A DNA stretch of 64,000 nucleotides from Parachlorella kessleri. Its lineage: Eukaryota; Chlorophyta; Trebouxiophyceae; Chlorellales; Chlorellaceae. A program made the translations under genes and the position numbers. Positions 1 to 11,962 of this stretch are shown here, piece after piece (within the stretch, counting starts at the first letter, position 1; every line of letters begins with the position of its first letter). A model generated the notes under the pieces. It searched no databases. It was not told the origin of the DNA and saw only the letters and a program-made list of their open reading frames with translations. The stretch is from contig BBXU01000594.1 in the NCBI GenBank assembly GCA_001598975.1, positions 1-64,000 on the forward strand. Direction: 5' to 3'.

Positions 1-3000
1 CCCGCCCCATTCAACCTCACCTGTATGAACTGCTCCCGCCGCGCGCCCTGGATGCTGCCGCGCCCCCGCAGCTGCTTCACCGCCACCACCTGCACCCCGC
101 CCTTGATGGCCCGGAACACCTGCCCGTAGCTGCCCTCCCCCAGCAGCCAGGGCCGGCCGTCGGGCCGCTTGCAGATCTCTATCTGGTCCTCCGACAGCTC
201 CCACTCTGCAAGCACACACAAACAACACGACTAACCAATCGATGCCCTAGCGCACGCAGGCAAGCAGGCAGGCAGGCAGGCAGGCAGCTTGACAACACAA
301 TCTGCTGGCAATGGCTGCCAAGCCGGCAGATAGCTGGGGGTGCGCCCGTGCATAGCTGCACCTGACTGACTGCAAAGTGCGCAGTGTGGGGCCTTCCTAA
401 AACCCAGGTGAGGCAAGCCACAGCTCCCTGCACTCCACTGAGGGCCGGCGGCACATCATGCCTTTCTTTCCTTCCTGCCGCCGCTGGACAGCAGGCCCGG
501 GCTCAGCTCTGTGCAGGCTGCCCTTGCAGGTATGACACCGGCAGCAGCAGCGGGACAGCACTTCTCACCTGCCCCCGGCAGCGGTGGCAGGAGGGGGAGG
601 TGCTTGGTCGCCGCCCCCGGCTGCCTGGCCGTCCTTCTCCGCCTCCGCCGCGTGACCAACGCCCAGACAGCTCCCACGATCGCGACGGCTGCAGCACACA
701 GGCACACGTGCTGTGACCGTCAGGGCAGGCACGGCCTCCCCCCAAACAACACCGCAACTCAAGAAGCGGTGAGCGTGTGTGCGCATCCCTCGACCGCGCC
801 TGCACCAGCCGTAGTTGGCGAAATGCCAACAAGGTGCCCCCGCCGGCCAGCTGCTCCATCAGCCCTCGGCTGCCTGCCTACCTGCCACCACGGGCACCGC
901 AATGGCCGCTGGGTTGACCCCCCCGCCCCCGCCAGAGTCCGCTGCCCCCGGCTGCTGCTCCCCGCTGCCCGCCCCGCTGTCGCCGCCTGGCACCAGCGGC
1001 AGCTCGGGGGCCCAGCTGGAGAACTCGGTCAGGTTTGTGAACAGCAGCCGCGTGGTGCAGTTGTAGGCGGCGGGGGTGAAGGTCCCATTGGGCGCGGAGG
1101 AAATGTCGGCGGGCGGGGAGGTGTAGCGGGAGGTCACAATGTGTGGCGTGGCCATGGCCAGCAGGGCGGCCTTGACCTCCAGGGGGGTGGCCTCGGGGTG
1201 AAGCTCCAGATACTGCGCTGCAACGCCCGCGGCTATGTAGCTGCCGCCCTCCAGCCTGCAGCGGAGCAGCCACGAGAAGCATGGCATGACATCCGGGTCG
1301 CTCAACGCTCCGGTGTCACCAAGCAGCAGGGCAGGTTACCGGGCCATGGCGGCCGGCAGGAGGCAGTCTCTGACAAGGCTGGCTGCGTGTGACAGCTAGC
1401 TCTGCAGCTCGCTCAGCTCCGGCAGCTACACGTACAACACTCCAGGCCGTGGCTGCCCCTGGCTTGGAGGGTGCACAGCCCCGGGCACACGACACCCCCA
1501 GAAGCTGGGAGATGCCACCCCCACCTGGGCCCCCCAACACAGTCTTCCACAACTCACGTGGGCAGGACAGTGCGGTAGTCATAGGGGCCGGTGGGGTGGG
1601 CGCCCGTCATGCCCTTGCCCAGCCCGCCCACCGGCGCCCACAGGTCCAGGCAGGCGGACGTGCACTGCCGCCCCGCGTCGCCGCCATCGTACTGGTCCGA
1701 GGAGCCCACGCTGATGCTGGCCGGGTGCGTGGAGATCACGTTCTCGCAGGGCACTGCAGCGGCGGGTGGCACAGCAGGGCAGCACAGCCGCAAGCTCAGC
1801 GTGTAGGTCCCAGGCGGAGGGAATTGGCGGCATGATAGATGTTGCTGCGGACTGCTTGCGGCCTCCCCACCAGTGTCGGCCCAACCTCCTCCACACACAC
1901 AACCCCGACACCTGGCAATGGGAAGCACCTCCAAGTTGCCATGGGCTGGCCACCTGTCAACCCGCCCCAGCCAGTGGCAGGTTACAAGTGGGGGAGAGCG
2001 GTGCACGGCCTCGGCCTGAGCACTGGCACCAGCAGGGGGGGAGGGGCACTCACTGGGGCCGGCGCCCGCGATGACGGTGATGTTTGCCGCCTGGCATGCA
2101 TCCAGCTTCTCTTTCAGAGCCTTCTCCACCGCCTCGTCGTCATCATAGAAGAAGCGGGCCCGCGACCACCTGTGGGGCAGCGTGCAGCGCCACACTGCTG
2201 GCATCCAGAGGACCTATTGACCGGTCCTCAATGTTGGCAGGTAACAGCAGGCAAGCAGGCAGGCAGGCAGGGATGCCATGACCAAGGAGGGTAGTCTGCA
2301 ATGGCCAGGTTCAGTGAACGCCCCACCCAGCCCGGACCCCTGAACATATGCAGCAAAGGGCAGGCGGACGGCAGCCGTGGTGTGGCCAAGCACCACGCCT
2401 CACCAGGCATCTATGAGTATGACCGCCGGCTTGGTGTGGTTGGACACGATGCTGTCGATGGCGGCAGGCAGGCCGTCAGGGCTGAATGTGCCCGGCTCGT
2501 CCACCAGGCAGCTCCCCCGGAATCTCACTGCACAGCACAGCAGGCACGCACACAGCTCACTCCCTCTTGCCTGTGCCCAGAGGTGGAGCTGGTGACAGCC
2601 TCCATGCACACGAGGCACGCGAGGCAACTCCCACACAAGGCAGCAACTTTGCAAGGCTCTCCAAGGTGTGTGCCTACCCGCGGCTGCTGCCCTTGGCACC
2701 CCAAATAGACGATCCCAACACCACATCAGACTCTATGAGCCTACGCAACATGCGTGGCAGCGGCACGGTCACCCAGCCGCCCGTAACCGCCCGCCCGGCC
2801 GCCCACCTGATGTGATGGTGGCATTCTTGGCTGCCCCCAGCCTGAGCCCCCCGGCCACCGAGGCGGCAAATGTGCCAAAGCCGTACCAGAGGAAGCTGTC
2901 GTCACAGTCTTCCAAGGGGGCGAGCCCTGCATAACTCAGACGGGAAGGCTTTGGTTCTAAAGTTCTTGGTCCACATGGCTCGCCTGAGCAGTGTCAGCTG

Positions 3001-6000
3001 CAATCTAGTGTTGCGGTCGCACATGTAGCTTGGTTTGAAAGGCAAAGAAGGGCTCCCGCTGGCAACACCAAGCACACTTGCCCAGCATTCCTCGTCGTTC
3101 GCAGCGAGGGCAGCCCCGCTGGCAACCTAGCAAGGCGCAAGGGCACACCCGCTCCTCGCCTGCGCTCACCATTGTAGCCCCAGCCAGGGCGGATCCTGGT
3201 CCCCGTGCCGTGCAGGTACTGGAACTCCTGGTGATTGGCGTTGATGCCCTGCAGCATCAGCACACCCTGGGTGACATCCTACCTGCCTGCCTGCCTACTT
3301 TGGTGAGCTGTGAGGAGGAGGAGCGATACTGGCCCACTCTCTGCACTGCCCTGGTTCGTCACAGACCCTCACGGCGCCTGCGAGCCATGCCCTGTAACCA
3401 AGCACACAGGCGCCGCGAGGGATTCTAGAGCAACCAGGCCCGTATATGCACGCCCCCCTGGCGGCGCTCCTCCACCGGCCACCTCTCGCCAGCACACCGC
3501 CAGCCCCCCGGGGTGCCCACCGAGGAGATGAGGTAGATGTTCACGCCTGTGCCGGTGGCGTTGGCCGTGAACTGGCCATCCAGGGGCAGGCTCCTCTGGT
3601 CGATGCGGTCCAGGGTCCAGGGCACCCAGCCAGGCGCGCCGGCGGCGGCTGATGCATTCCTGGGGGCTGTACTGTTATACCCAGGGGGGGGGCTGGCCCC
3701 GGGGCGCTGCCTGACTTGCACGACCGACGCGCCCACCACCCCTGCAGCCACCAAGGAAACCGGCGGGATGTTCTTGCACTTGTCGCAATCCCCCCGGCGG
3801 GCGATGGCACGAGAGGTGCAGTGCCAGCCTTGAGACCCGTCCCGCGCTCCTTACCCATGCATGCAGGCCACCGCTTTGTGCGGCGGACAAACCCTGCATG
3901 TAGCATTCTTTCCCCAACTCTCTCGCCCGAGCAAACCCCATAAATAAACTCGTCCCCATCCCCGGACGAAGCAGAGGCACACGGCAGCAGCCGTGCTGTG
4001 CTGCGCTATGCCGTCCTCACCCGCTGGCTCCCAGGCAGCTGCCGCCAGCCGCGACTGCTGCAGCTGCTCCAGCCGCTGCGTCAGGAGGTCAATCTCACAC
4101 TGGGGGGGCCCAGGGGCACTGCTGGTACCCAGGCTGCTGCCATTGCCTTGGCTGCTGCTGGTGCCATCATCGCAGGCATACACCGTGACCTCCAGCAGCA
4201 GAAGGCTGCCACTGGTCGCGTTCGCTTCAGCGCCCGGGGGGTCCAGTACGCCCTGCAAGTGCCATCCCACCACTTGCTTCTCCTCTTGCACCTTACTTAG
4301 CCTGTGGGGGCCACAGCCCTCCATCCCGGTCTGTCCACCGAGCATATCCTGGGGTGCACGGGGCACACCACGTGATTGGTAGCACCGAACAGCTGTCCCT
4401 CCCACATCATTCAGCTTGCTGACGCTAAAAGCTTCAGGTGGCCACACGCACACATCACCTGCTCTCTTCAGCTGCCACACTTCCTGTGCCTGCACTTCAC
4501 TCGGCCCCAGACGTCCTCCCTCCCTCCCGATACACCCGGCCCCTCGGTTCCACCCTGCCGACTGACGCTGCACGCCCTCACCACAGCCCACCCTGACCCC
4601 AGGAACTGCTTGTGTGCCTGACTGAGCACACTTGTAGGCGGTGACCCTAGCCTGGGCGGGCCGAGGACCCTGGGCCGGCGAGCGCTCACCTGGATCCAGG
4701 AGGAGTTGCTGCTGCGGACCACCGTGCGAGTGCTGAAGTCAGACGTGATGTCATCCACAGCAATGGCCACGGCTGTGGCCTGCTCCGCCAGCAAGCCGCC
4801 TGTGGGGGCAACCCCACGCACGCAGCTTAGGCCTCTTGGCGGCGTGGTGCCGCCTACCCAGAGCACAGGCAGCAGATGGAAGACACAGACAACCTGCTGC
4901 CGGGTCCACAGGCCCAGAGCCACTCTGCAAGGGGCCAGCCACCAAGCCAGCACAGCCACCATGCAACAGCCCCAAGCACGTGCCTAACCTTCCAACCCGC
5001 TGGCTGCACCCCATGCTGCACCTCACCTGACGCATCCGCCAGCTGCACGTCCAGCGCGGCTTCCAGCACTACCAGGGGCCGCAGCACCACCGTGCTGTTC
5101 AGCGTCACCTCCTCCGCTGCCCACGATATGAGGCGCACGCTGTGGGTGTCCCGCGAGAAGTTGCCTGCATCCATGCATGCGTGGCAAGGCAGCACAAGGG
5201 TGAGCAGCACGAGACCACCCAAGGCGCTCCCAGGTGGTGCGCTGGTCTGGTGAGCCATTAGCACTTAATCACCCACGGTAGCCACAACAAATTCCCCGAT
5301 GCCCCAGAGAGCAACCACCCCCAACAGTGCAGCGCCTGCAACGCTCCAAGTGAGGAGGAAGCATGCTTATGTCAGCCAACCCCATGGTGGGGCCAGCTTG
5401 TGTCAAGACATGGTGGCGCCTCGCAGCGGTGCGAGGCCAGCAGCGACGGTCGTAGACCCTGGACACAAGTTTCTGTCCCCAATTCACAACCGCGTACCTA
5501 GCTGCAGCATGCGGGAGATGAATGTCAGCAGCGCCTGCGCGTCCGGCTGCCATGTGAAGAAGCTGGTGGCATTCTCCAGCATGTCGTAAGCCTTCCCCGC
5601 CACATCCACGTATGGGTACTTCTCCGTCATGTTTGCAGGCGCCAACGGGTCCGGGTACCCCTCCCTACAAGTCACAACATACACAGTGCCGAGCAGTCCG
5701 GTGCTTGTTCTAACTGCTGTTGTCGTCTGCGCGTCAGGGCCCTTTTGTCATTGATGCAACCACACCGTCTCATGTGGCATGCAGCCGGACAGCTGGGAGA
5801 CCTCCAAAACAGACTTCAAGTCGCAGCCCGGGCTGGGCTGCATGTGGCCACTGCGTGCACCCTCAGAATAGGGCGCTGCTGGGCATGGGTGGGGGCGGGG
5901 GCAGCACCTGTAGGAGAGCATGGTGACAGGGCCCTGGGCGGGCACCAGCTCCTCTCGCAGCGCTTGCAGCACAGCTTGCTGTGACTTGAGAGTGAACGGC

Positions 6001-6391
6001 ACGAAGCCGGGGCCTGCGTTGCACCCGGTGCACCCAGGTTACATACCATCGTGTGTCTGGCTGCGCCTGCTGGTGCAGCTGGTGCCCAAACCCAGCCACA
6101 GTGAGCAAACCAAGGCGCCACGTCGAGGCTCCCCAGGGCAGCAGGTGTGTGTGGTGCCTGACCTACTAGCCGCAGGACCAGCCGCTCCTCCATGGCCAAG
6201 CCTCTGCTGTCTTGAGAGTACACACTGCAGCAACAAGTTGTGAGAGGGTTTGGCGGACCCCGCAGGCTACAGCTGTGGTTATGGCTGCCTTACAGGGGAC
6301 CCTGCCTCTCTTACGTCGACAGCAACCGCGGCATCCACTTCGCGCTGACACCCTGGCAAAGAGTGCCAAGTGCCAGGTGTATGAACAGCAT
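1..6391 (-). CDS. Receptor-like kinase with a degenerate subtilase ectodomain (3' end beyond window)
   Basis: A type I membrane protein is predicted. The start at 6391 opens a signal peptide (MLFIHLALGTLCQGVSA). Phase-consistent exons are 6315-6391, 6163-6224, 5908-6013, 5498-5664, 5027-5164, 4690-4799, about 3983-4252, about 3828-3521, 3170-3266, 2807-2926, 2404-2527, 2054-2169, 1558-1753, 882-1255, 569-688 and 21-205. The first six encode an N-glycosylation-rich region of unknown family. The next block aligns with proteinase K-type S8 peptidases (LDRIDQRSLPLDG, NHTKPAV, ISVGSSDQYD, LDLWAP), but the Asp, His, Asn and Ser positions read S, F, P and E. A transmembrane helix (AAIAVPVV...VGAVWALV) followed by TRRRRRRT leads to a kinase N-lobe with a glycine loop (GEGSYGQV) and VAVK lysine. 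The rest of the kinase lies left of base 1. The junction near 3830-3980 is unresolved. The domain assignment is firm; the N-terminal module and ligand are unknown. Confidence 0.85.
257..287. repeat. (CAGG)n microsatellite in kinase-gene intron
   Basis: About seven CAGG units, one imperfect, lie in the intron upstream of the kinase N-lobe exon. A similar tract occurs at 2248-2271 in another intron of the same gene. Confidence 0.9.
2248..2271. repeat. (CAGG)n microsatellite
   Basis: Several CAGG units with one CAAG interruption sit in the intron between the exons ending at 2169 and starting at 2404. On the minus strand this is a CCTG run. Confidence 0.85.
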
Positions 6392-7217
6392 TGCAAGAAC
6401 TGGCTTCCGGGGCCGGACCGTCTTGGGTCGTAAACGCCCCCAGGTTCCACAACACTGCAAGTTGTCTGGACCGGTCATGGTCGCGTTGACGCGGGTTGGT
6501 CACGACGGGGCACTGCCATTGGCCTGTGATGTGCAAGACAAGGACCTAGCTGCTTGCGATACCCACATGCTTATCCCTTTGACCCATGTTGCTTTCCTAA
6601 TGAGATAATTAGGTTGCCAATTGAGGATTTCGAGTTGGGAGTGCCAAAGAGTGGGCGGGAACTGTGTTTCGGCATAGCCTGCGGCACGCGGTGGGTACTG
6701 AATACAACCAGATTCCGTTTTGCTAGTTATTGCGAAGCACAGCCCCGAGTCTGAAGCCCTGCACGTCTTGTTTCTTTGCTCCCTGCCGTGGCAATGCGTC
6801 ATGTTAAAATCCAGATAAGCGACTGGCAGGTGAATTGTTCTCACAACCACGACGTACTCTCACAACATCAAACGAAGGAAGGCCTAAAGCAGGGCCCTTA
6901 CAACGGATGCGTCGGTACTGGACTCCCCTTCCCCTCGGGAACTTAGCTTGTGAAGCTTGAGCTTCATCACAAACAAATTTGACTCTTATGTGGCTTACAA
7001 CTGCGCTGAGACGGGGTGAAAGTCATAAGGGGGTCCAGGGCAGGGCTTTGATACCTTTATTCCTTTGAGGAAGCTTGTCAGGCACTGCCATGGGGAAGCC
7101 CTAGCATACCACCCATCTGCGAAATGGACTCGCATGTGGCTGAACTGGAGCTGAGCCAGTACAGCCGTGCCCGAGCGATCCTTGCCGTCGCTGCCCCTGC
7201 CTGCCTTCAAAACGGTA
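6392..7217. promoter_or_regulatory. Intergenic, probable divergent promoter of kinase and MATE genes
   Basis: This stretch lies between the start codon of the minus-strand kinase gene and the first plausible ATG of the plus-strand MATE gene. It is less GC-rich than the flanking exons and no coding pattern stands out. It probably holds both 5' UTRs and promoters, and possibly an unrecognised first MATE exon. No specific promoter motif could be assigned. Confidence 0.4.
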
Positions 7218-10200
7218 ATGCGACCCACCTGCCCTCCCCTACACTACTCCGAAGTGCTCGAAGTGCTGAAGCATGCTTCCGTTTGCCCTACAAGCTGTTT
7301 TTGGGCCCCCGTGGCTAGTGTGTCGATCATGAAATCGTCCCTGCCTCTGAGCAAAGTTCCACGCCCGCCGTATTCTGCCCAGACATGTGTATGGCTTCCT
7401 CTAGAGCGTCTCTTACTGTCAAAGGGCAGTCGCTTGCCTGTGCTGTGTGCCTGGCTTGCGCCAACTTGCGCATCCCACTGGCCCTCACACCTCTTTGGCC
7501 TTGCAAGTGCAGCCGCGGGGCCCGCAACCACAGCTCTCCAAACAGCCCTGCTTGGGCGGTATGCCAGCATCTCGGCCCTGGCAGCCTTTGCTGCCGTCTC
7601 CATATCAGCTGGCTTTGCCTCGCGAGTCTTCAACTTCCTGGTGGACGGTGAGCAAGGAGCCTTGCAGTCGCCTGGGCCGCCACTTGGAACCCAGCAGTGC
7701 TGTAAGGTGGCCCCAACTTTGTATCGCCAGCAACTGACCACTTGGTTTCGGTCTGTGGCACATCTGGCTCCCGTTGGCAAGCTTGCTGGGCGCCCTTGCT
7801 TTGCAGGCGTATCAGCGAAAGTAGGGAAGAGCGTGGGCCAGCACGCATGGGGCGAGCTGGCATTTCGTGTGCAGCTGGCACTCGCCTGGTGAGCCCGCCT
7901 GGTAGGCCCTGCCACCTTCCGTGGCTTGGCGCCCAGCCTTGCAGGTCACAGCTGTACACTCCCGGTGCCCGCCACCTGCTTCACCCCAGTTACTGCACAC
8001 AGCAATAGGCTGCGAGCGCTTCTGCCCAGCCTGAGCTGCCAGGTCCAACCCTTCCATATCTGACAGTCCTCCTCGTTCCTGTGCACCCGCAGGGCGCTGG
8101 GTGCTGGGGTCGTGGCCTCTGCCCTGCTAGCCTCCCTCAAGGTCCCGCTCTCCTACTACCTGCTTGAGCTGCGTGGGGAGGTGCTGGCAGAGGCAAGCAC
8201 CTACTACAACCTGCGCACACTGCTGGTGCCGGTGCTGCTCTTCAACATGAGCATCAACGGCATACTCCAGGCAAGGCACTCCTCCCTCCCGCTGCCGCAT
8301 GGAGCCCCCGTGTGTGCCCCTCTGTGCTGCCACGCTGCAGAGTGCGAGGCTTGCAGAAGCCTTGAGGGCGAAGCTTGTGCAGGTCGGCTCGCACGACCAC
8401 ACTAGGAAGACACACAAGGCTCTCTCTATCACAGCTGCACCTGGTGCTGCATGGTCGGTCGCATCGACTCCTCAAGCAACCTGCCCCGCTTGCAGGGCTT
8501 CAACCTGGTGCACTACAGCGCCCTCCTGAACAGCTGCCAGTCCCTGTTGGAGCTGGGCGGCAGCACGGCCGTCCTAGTCTACGGGGTGCCCTTCCTGGGA
8601 GCGCACGGCCTGCTGGGGATGGGCCTGGTTACGGTCACCACGCAGCTGCTGGCGGCCGTGGCCGGCTTTTTCTGCATCCTCCTGCTGCCGCCAAAGCTGG
8701 CTGACGGGGCGGCGCCCTTCCAGCTCCTCCGGGCCTGGAGGCTCGCCTGGAGGGCGAGGGGGGCTGCAGGGCGCCGCAGCCCGCCTGGCCCCGCCGGCAC
8801 GTCTGGGCCAAAGAGCAGCGCCAGCAGCCGCAGCTGGCGGCAGGCCAAGGTGCCCGGCGGCCCACAAGAGAGCCGGGCTATCGCGGCAGGGGGGCTGCAG
8901 GAGCCGCTGCTCAACCGCGCGGCTTGCGACAGCGCCAGCTCGGTCCTGGCAGTCGGGCCCCCTCTGTGTGTGGATGCCGGCTCCAGCGCGAGCGGCTCCC
9001 CAGCAGGCTCCGCGTCCTCGGACCCAGAGCTGTTTGCGTCAGAGGAGCTGGCCCCTGGGGCGGGCAGCAAACCAGGAATCACCGCTTGGGACAGCTTCCT
9101 GTCCCTGCCCGCCTCGCCGGGGGCTGCCAAGGCGCTTGTGATGGAAAGCCCTCTGCTTGAGGCTGGGGGCGGCGGGGCCCCTGGCAATGGCAGTGCAGAG
9201 GAAGAACTGGAGGAGCCTCTGCTGGCAGGGGGGGGCCAGCATGACAGCGAGGCCGCGATGCGGAAGGAGCACACGCTGGACTTTGTGAGGTGAGGGCGGG
9301 AGCACCGCATCTGCGGTGGGAGCTTGGGGTTGACGCCGCATGGCATGGCCCCACCACATGACGTCTGCGGCCCCTAGGCCGTGTGTGCGGTTGGGGTTTC
9401 TGAGGCACAGCTCCCAGCACTGTGTCCTTGTACCGAAGGCACTGTGGCGGGGCAGAGCCCCGCAGGCATGAGTGGCAACTGGATCTTCTCCAGACCACCC
9501 TGGCCAGCCGGATTGCCTGTCGCCCTTGTTTCGTGGGTACTCTCAAGGCCGCCGACCAGCGGGCATTTGCACCCCATCCACCCCCTATACCGCCACCCGC
9601 TGTGTCGGACTGCTTGCGCCGCAGGGACGGCCTCAACATGCTCATCCGCTCCCTGGTCATCCAGACCACCATCTTCACGTCCCTGGTGGCGGCCTCCAGG
9701 CTGGGCACCGCCAGCCTGGCGGCCCACTCCATCATCGGCCAGCTGTGGATGCTGATCAGCTACCTGGTGGACGGCTTTGCCGCCGCGGGCATCGTGCTGG
9801 GCTCGCGCCTGGCAGGCCACGCCCACAACCCCCTCACAGCGCCCATCGCTAAGCGGTGAGCACGTGTGTGTCATATACGTGTGTTGTCTCAAGCATTGGA
9901 ACTGGAGCGGCAGTACTGGGGCATACGCCACCTGGGCCACCTTGGGTGCAGCTGGCTCAGGTGCAGGCAGACCCGGTTGCCTTTGGTGGCCGGTCTCTGT
10001 GACACTACACCCTGGAGCCCACATTGTGTCTGCACGACCGTGCCACCGTGCCTGTGTGTGTGTGTGTGGGCGCAGGAACCTGCAGCAGCTGATGTACAAG
10101 GTCCTGCTGGCGGGCCTGCTCAGCGGCTGCGCAGCGGGCGCCGCGTTTGCGACCTACAAGTGGCAGCTCATACAGCTGTTCACCTTGGACCCTGACATCA

Positions 10201-10872
10201 CAGCGGTGCTGGCGCATGGCTCCTGGCTAGTGCTGGTCCTGGCGCAGCCCGTGAACGGCATGGTGTATGTCTACGATGGGTGAGTCATGCGCGCCGGCCT
10301 GGTGCCTGCACGGCCAGTTACACTTCTTTGCTCCTACCGGCAAGCTGGCTGCCTAGCGGTTGCTAACCTTCTTGCCAAGCGGGGCCCCGACTTGCCCCGG
10401 TAGCAGCGCTTTGGTGCGCAGGCGCCGTGACATGCATGCCCAAAACAAAATCGTTCACCCGCACCAAGCATTTGTATTCATCACTGGGTGTGTTGCCAGC
10501 ATCATGTCCCTGCCCAAGACGAATTGTTGCTCATGTACACCAACTGACCAAGCCCTGCGCTGCCCCGGGCGCCCCCTCCCCCGCTCCCGCAGGCTCATGT
10601 ACGCGTCCCAGTCCTTCAGCTACATCCGCAACATGATGCTGCTGGGCCTGTGCCTGGTCTACTGCCCCCTCCTGCTGCTCCAGCTGCTCCACATCCGCCA
10701 GCTGTGGGGGGTGTGGCTGGCCATGGCGGCCGTCAACCTGTGGCGCCTGTGCGGGGCCGCCTGGCTCATCCACTGCAAGTTCGTGCGGGAGTTTGACCGC
10801 AGCGGGGGCCAACCGGAGGCGGCTGCTGCGGCAGGGCACTTGGCCGACAGCAGCAGAGAGGATGCAGTCTAG
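7218..10872 (+). CDS. MATE-family multidrug/organic-ion antiporter (DinF-like)
   Basis: This is a multi-pass transporter of the MATE superfamily, expected to exchange organic cations or metabolites against H+ or Na+. Exons with matching phases are about 7218-7647, 7805-7889, 8093-8270, 8496-9289, 9625-9855, 10076-10279 and 10593-10872 (stop TAG). Typical segments are FNFLVDG, NMSINGILQGFNLVHY, LAAHSIIGQLWMLISYLVDG and VYDGLMYASQSFSY, which resemble plastid DinF/DTX proteins. The fourth exon adds a hydrophilic, Gly/Ser/Ala-rich insert of roughly 190 residues in the central loop, with QEPLL, ESPLL and EEPLL motifs. The intron after 8270 starts GCAAG. The first exon is uncertain: the frame is open from 7167, the ATG at 7218 is the first in frame, and the real N-terminus may come from an upstream exon. 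Substrate and membrane cannot be told. Confidence 0.85.
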
Positions 10873-11650
10873 TGGTGTGCCTCTGCAGCAAGATAGCCGC
10901 GTCACGCTGCTCCATTATGCTGTGCTCTGTGTGTACTGTATGCTTGGTGAAGGTGGCAGATCACCTGTGTGGGGAATGTGAATGGTATTGTATGGGGCTG
11001 ACATCTGTGTGTTCAATGTATGGCCGTGTACAACGTCAAGACCCAGGTGATGCATGTTTGGCGACGTCTGCGGTGTATAACATCCTCTGAATTGCCTGCT
11101 TTTATTCTCCCAAGAAGTGTCATCTGGGTTGTGAGGACTGTTGCAATCCCATGTGCATGCAAGAACTTGTGCTGACAGCTGGCCTGGCTATGAACTGGAG
11201 TTGTGGTACTGCCGTGCCCTGAGAATGGCACTTTTTGTTGGTGCAGAGCAATTGCACTGCTTGGGGGGTGATGCGCCTAGGAATGACAAGTGCACTGGTT
11301 GGTTATAATATTCTTTATCGGGGAGCATTGCACTTCATGAGTCAATTGTGTTTAAGCATTGTTTGTCCATGGGGGCCCCATACATACGACGGTGTTGACA
11401 ATGCGAAGAGAAGCTTTGCGCATGTGCTTCATCGCTGCTAACAGAAGCCGTGTTTGATTATGTAAACACTGCCAGAGAAGCCTTATACGATTGCGTGAAC
11501 ACTGCTAACAAAAACCTCAGAAGCAGTGGAAGGCATAGATCCCCTTTCTGCAGCCGGCCGCACACGCTGCCCTGCTTACCTCTCCCTCTCTTAGGTAACT
11601 ATGACCTCCTCCTCCCGCTGCAGCTGCTGCTGCTGCTAGGTGGCATAATG

Positions 11651-11726
11651 GACTCAGGCGCATTCTGCATCCAGTCCTGCTTATACAGGCCAACTCTCAC
11701 TCCCTGGTTTGCATTACCTGCCACGC
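11651..11726 (+). repeat. Dispersed short repeat, diverged copy
   Basis: It matches the other copies at ACTCAGGC, TTCTGCATCCAG, CTCCCTG and TACCTGCCAC, with deletions and substitutions in the middle. Confidence 0.7.
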
Positions 11727-11833
11727 ATGCTAGCAATGGGGTACCACTCAAGCTGGAGCAGGCCGGGAGGTGAGGCCCTGGCCATGCCAAGAACACCCCG
11801 ACCCCGGTCTGAGCTTGAGATAAAGAACTACTG

Positions 11834-11930
11834 GCTCAGAACTCAGGCAAGACTCAGGCTCGTTCTGCATCCAGCCCTGTCAGTCCAGTTCAGCCCAGCT
11901 CTACTCCCTGTTCGCACTACCTGCCACCCC
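11834..11930 (+). repeat. Dispersed short repeat
   Basis: This well-preserved copy reads from GCTCAGAACTCAGGCAA through TTCTGCATCCAGCCCTG, CAGCCCAGCTCTACTCCCTG and TTCGCACTACCTGCCAC. Near-identical blocks occur at 25860-25925 and, inverted, at 37785-37876. Confidence 0.85.
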
Positions 11931-11962
11931 ATAATAAAGCTATTTGCGCCTACCGGCTCTCG

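Larger units (their letters stand above)
10873..11962. other. Convergent 3' region with two copies of a dispersed repeat
   Basis: This is the tail-to-tail spacer between the MATE gene and the PRT1-type gene. It holds the two 3' UTRs and two copies of the roughly 80-100 bp dispersed repeat (11651-11726 and 11834-11930). No additional gene is apparent. Confidence 0.6.

Noticed and set aside
511..1392. 293-codon open frame on the plus strand
   Set aside because: It is antisense to the pseudo-subtilase and transmembrane exons, is Pro/Ala/Gly-rich in the way GC-rich shadow frames are, and shows no motif.
3851..4591. Continuous 246-codon frame in the kinase gene
   Set aside because: Only the part 3983-4252 fits neighbouring splice phases and composition; the flanks contain splice sites and are treated as introns.
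8574..9346. Several long minus-strand frames opposite the MATE loop
   Set aside because: They mirror the codon bias of the plus-strand exon, which is supported by phase-matched splice sites and by MATE sequence on both sides.
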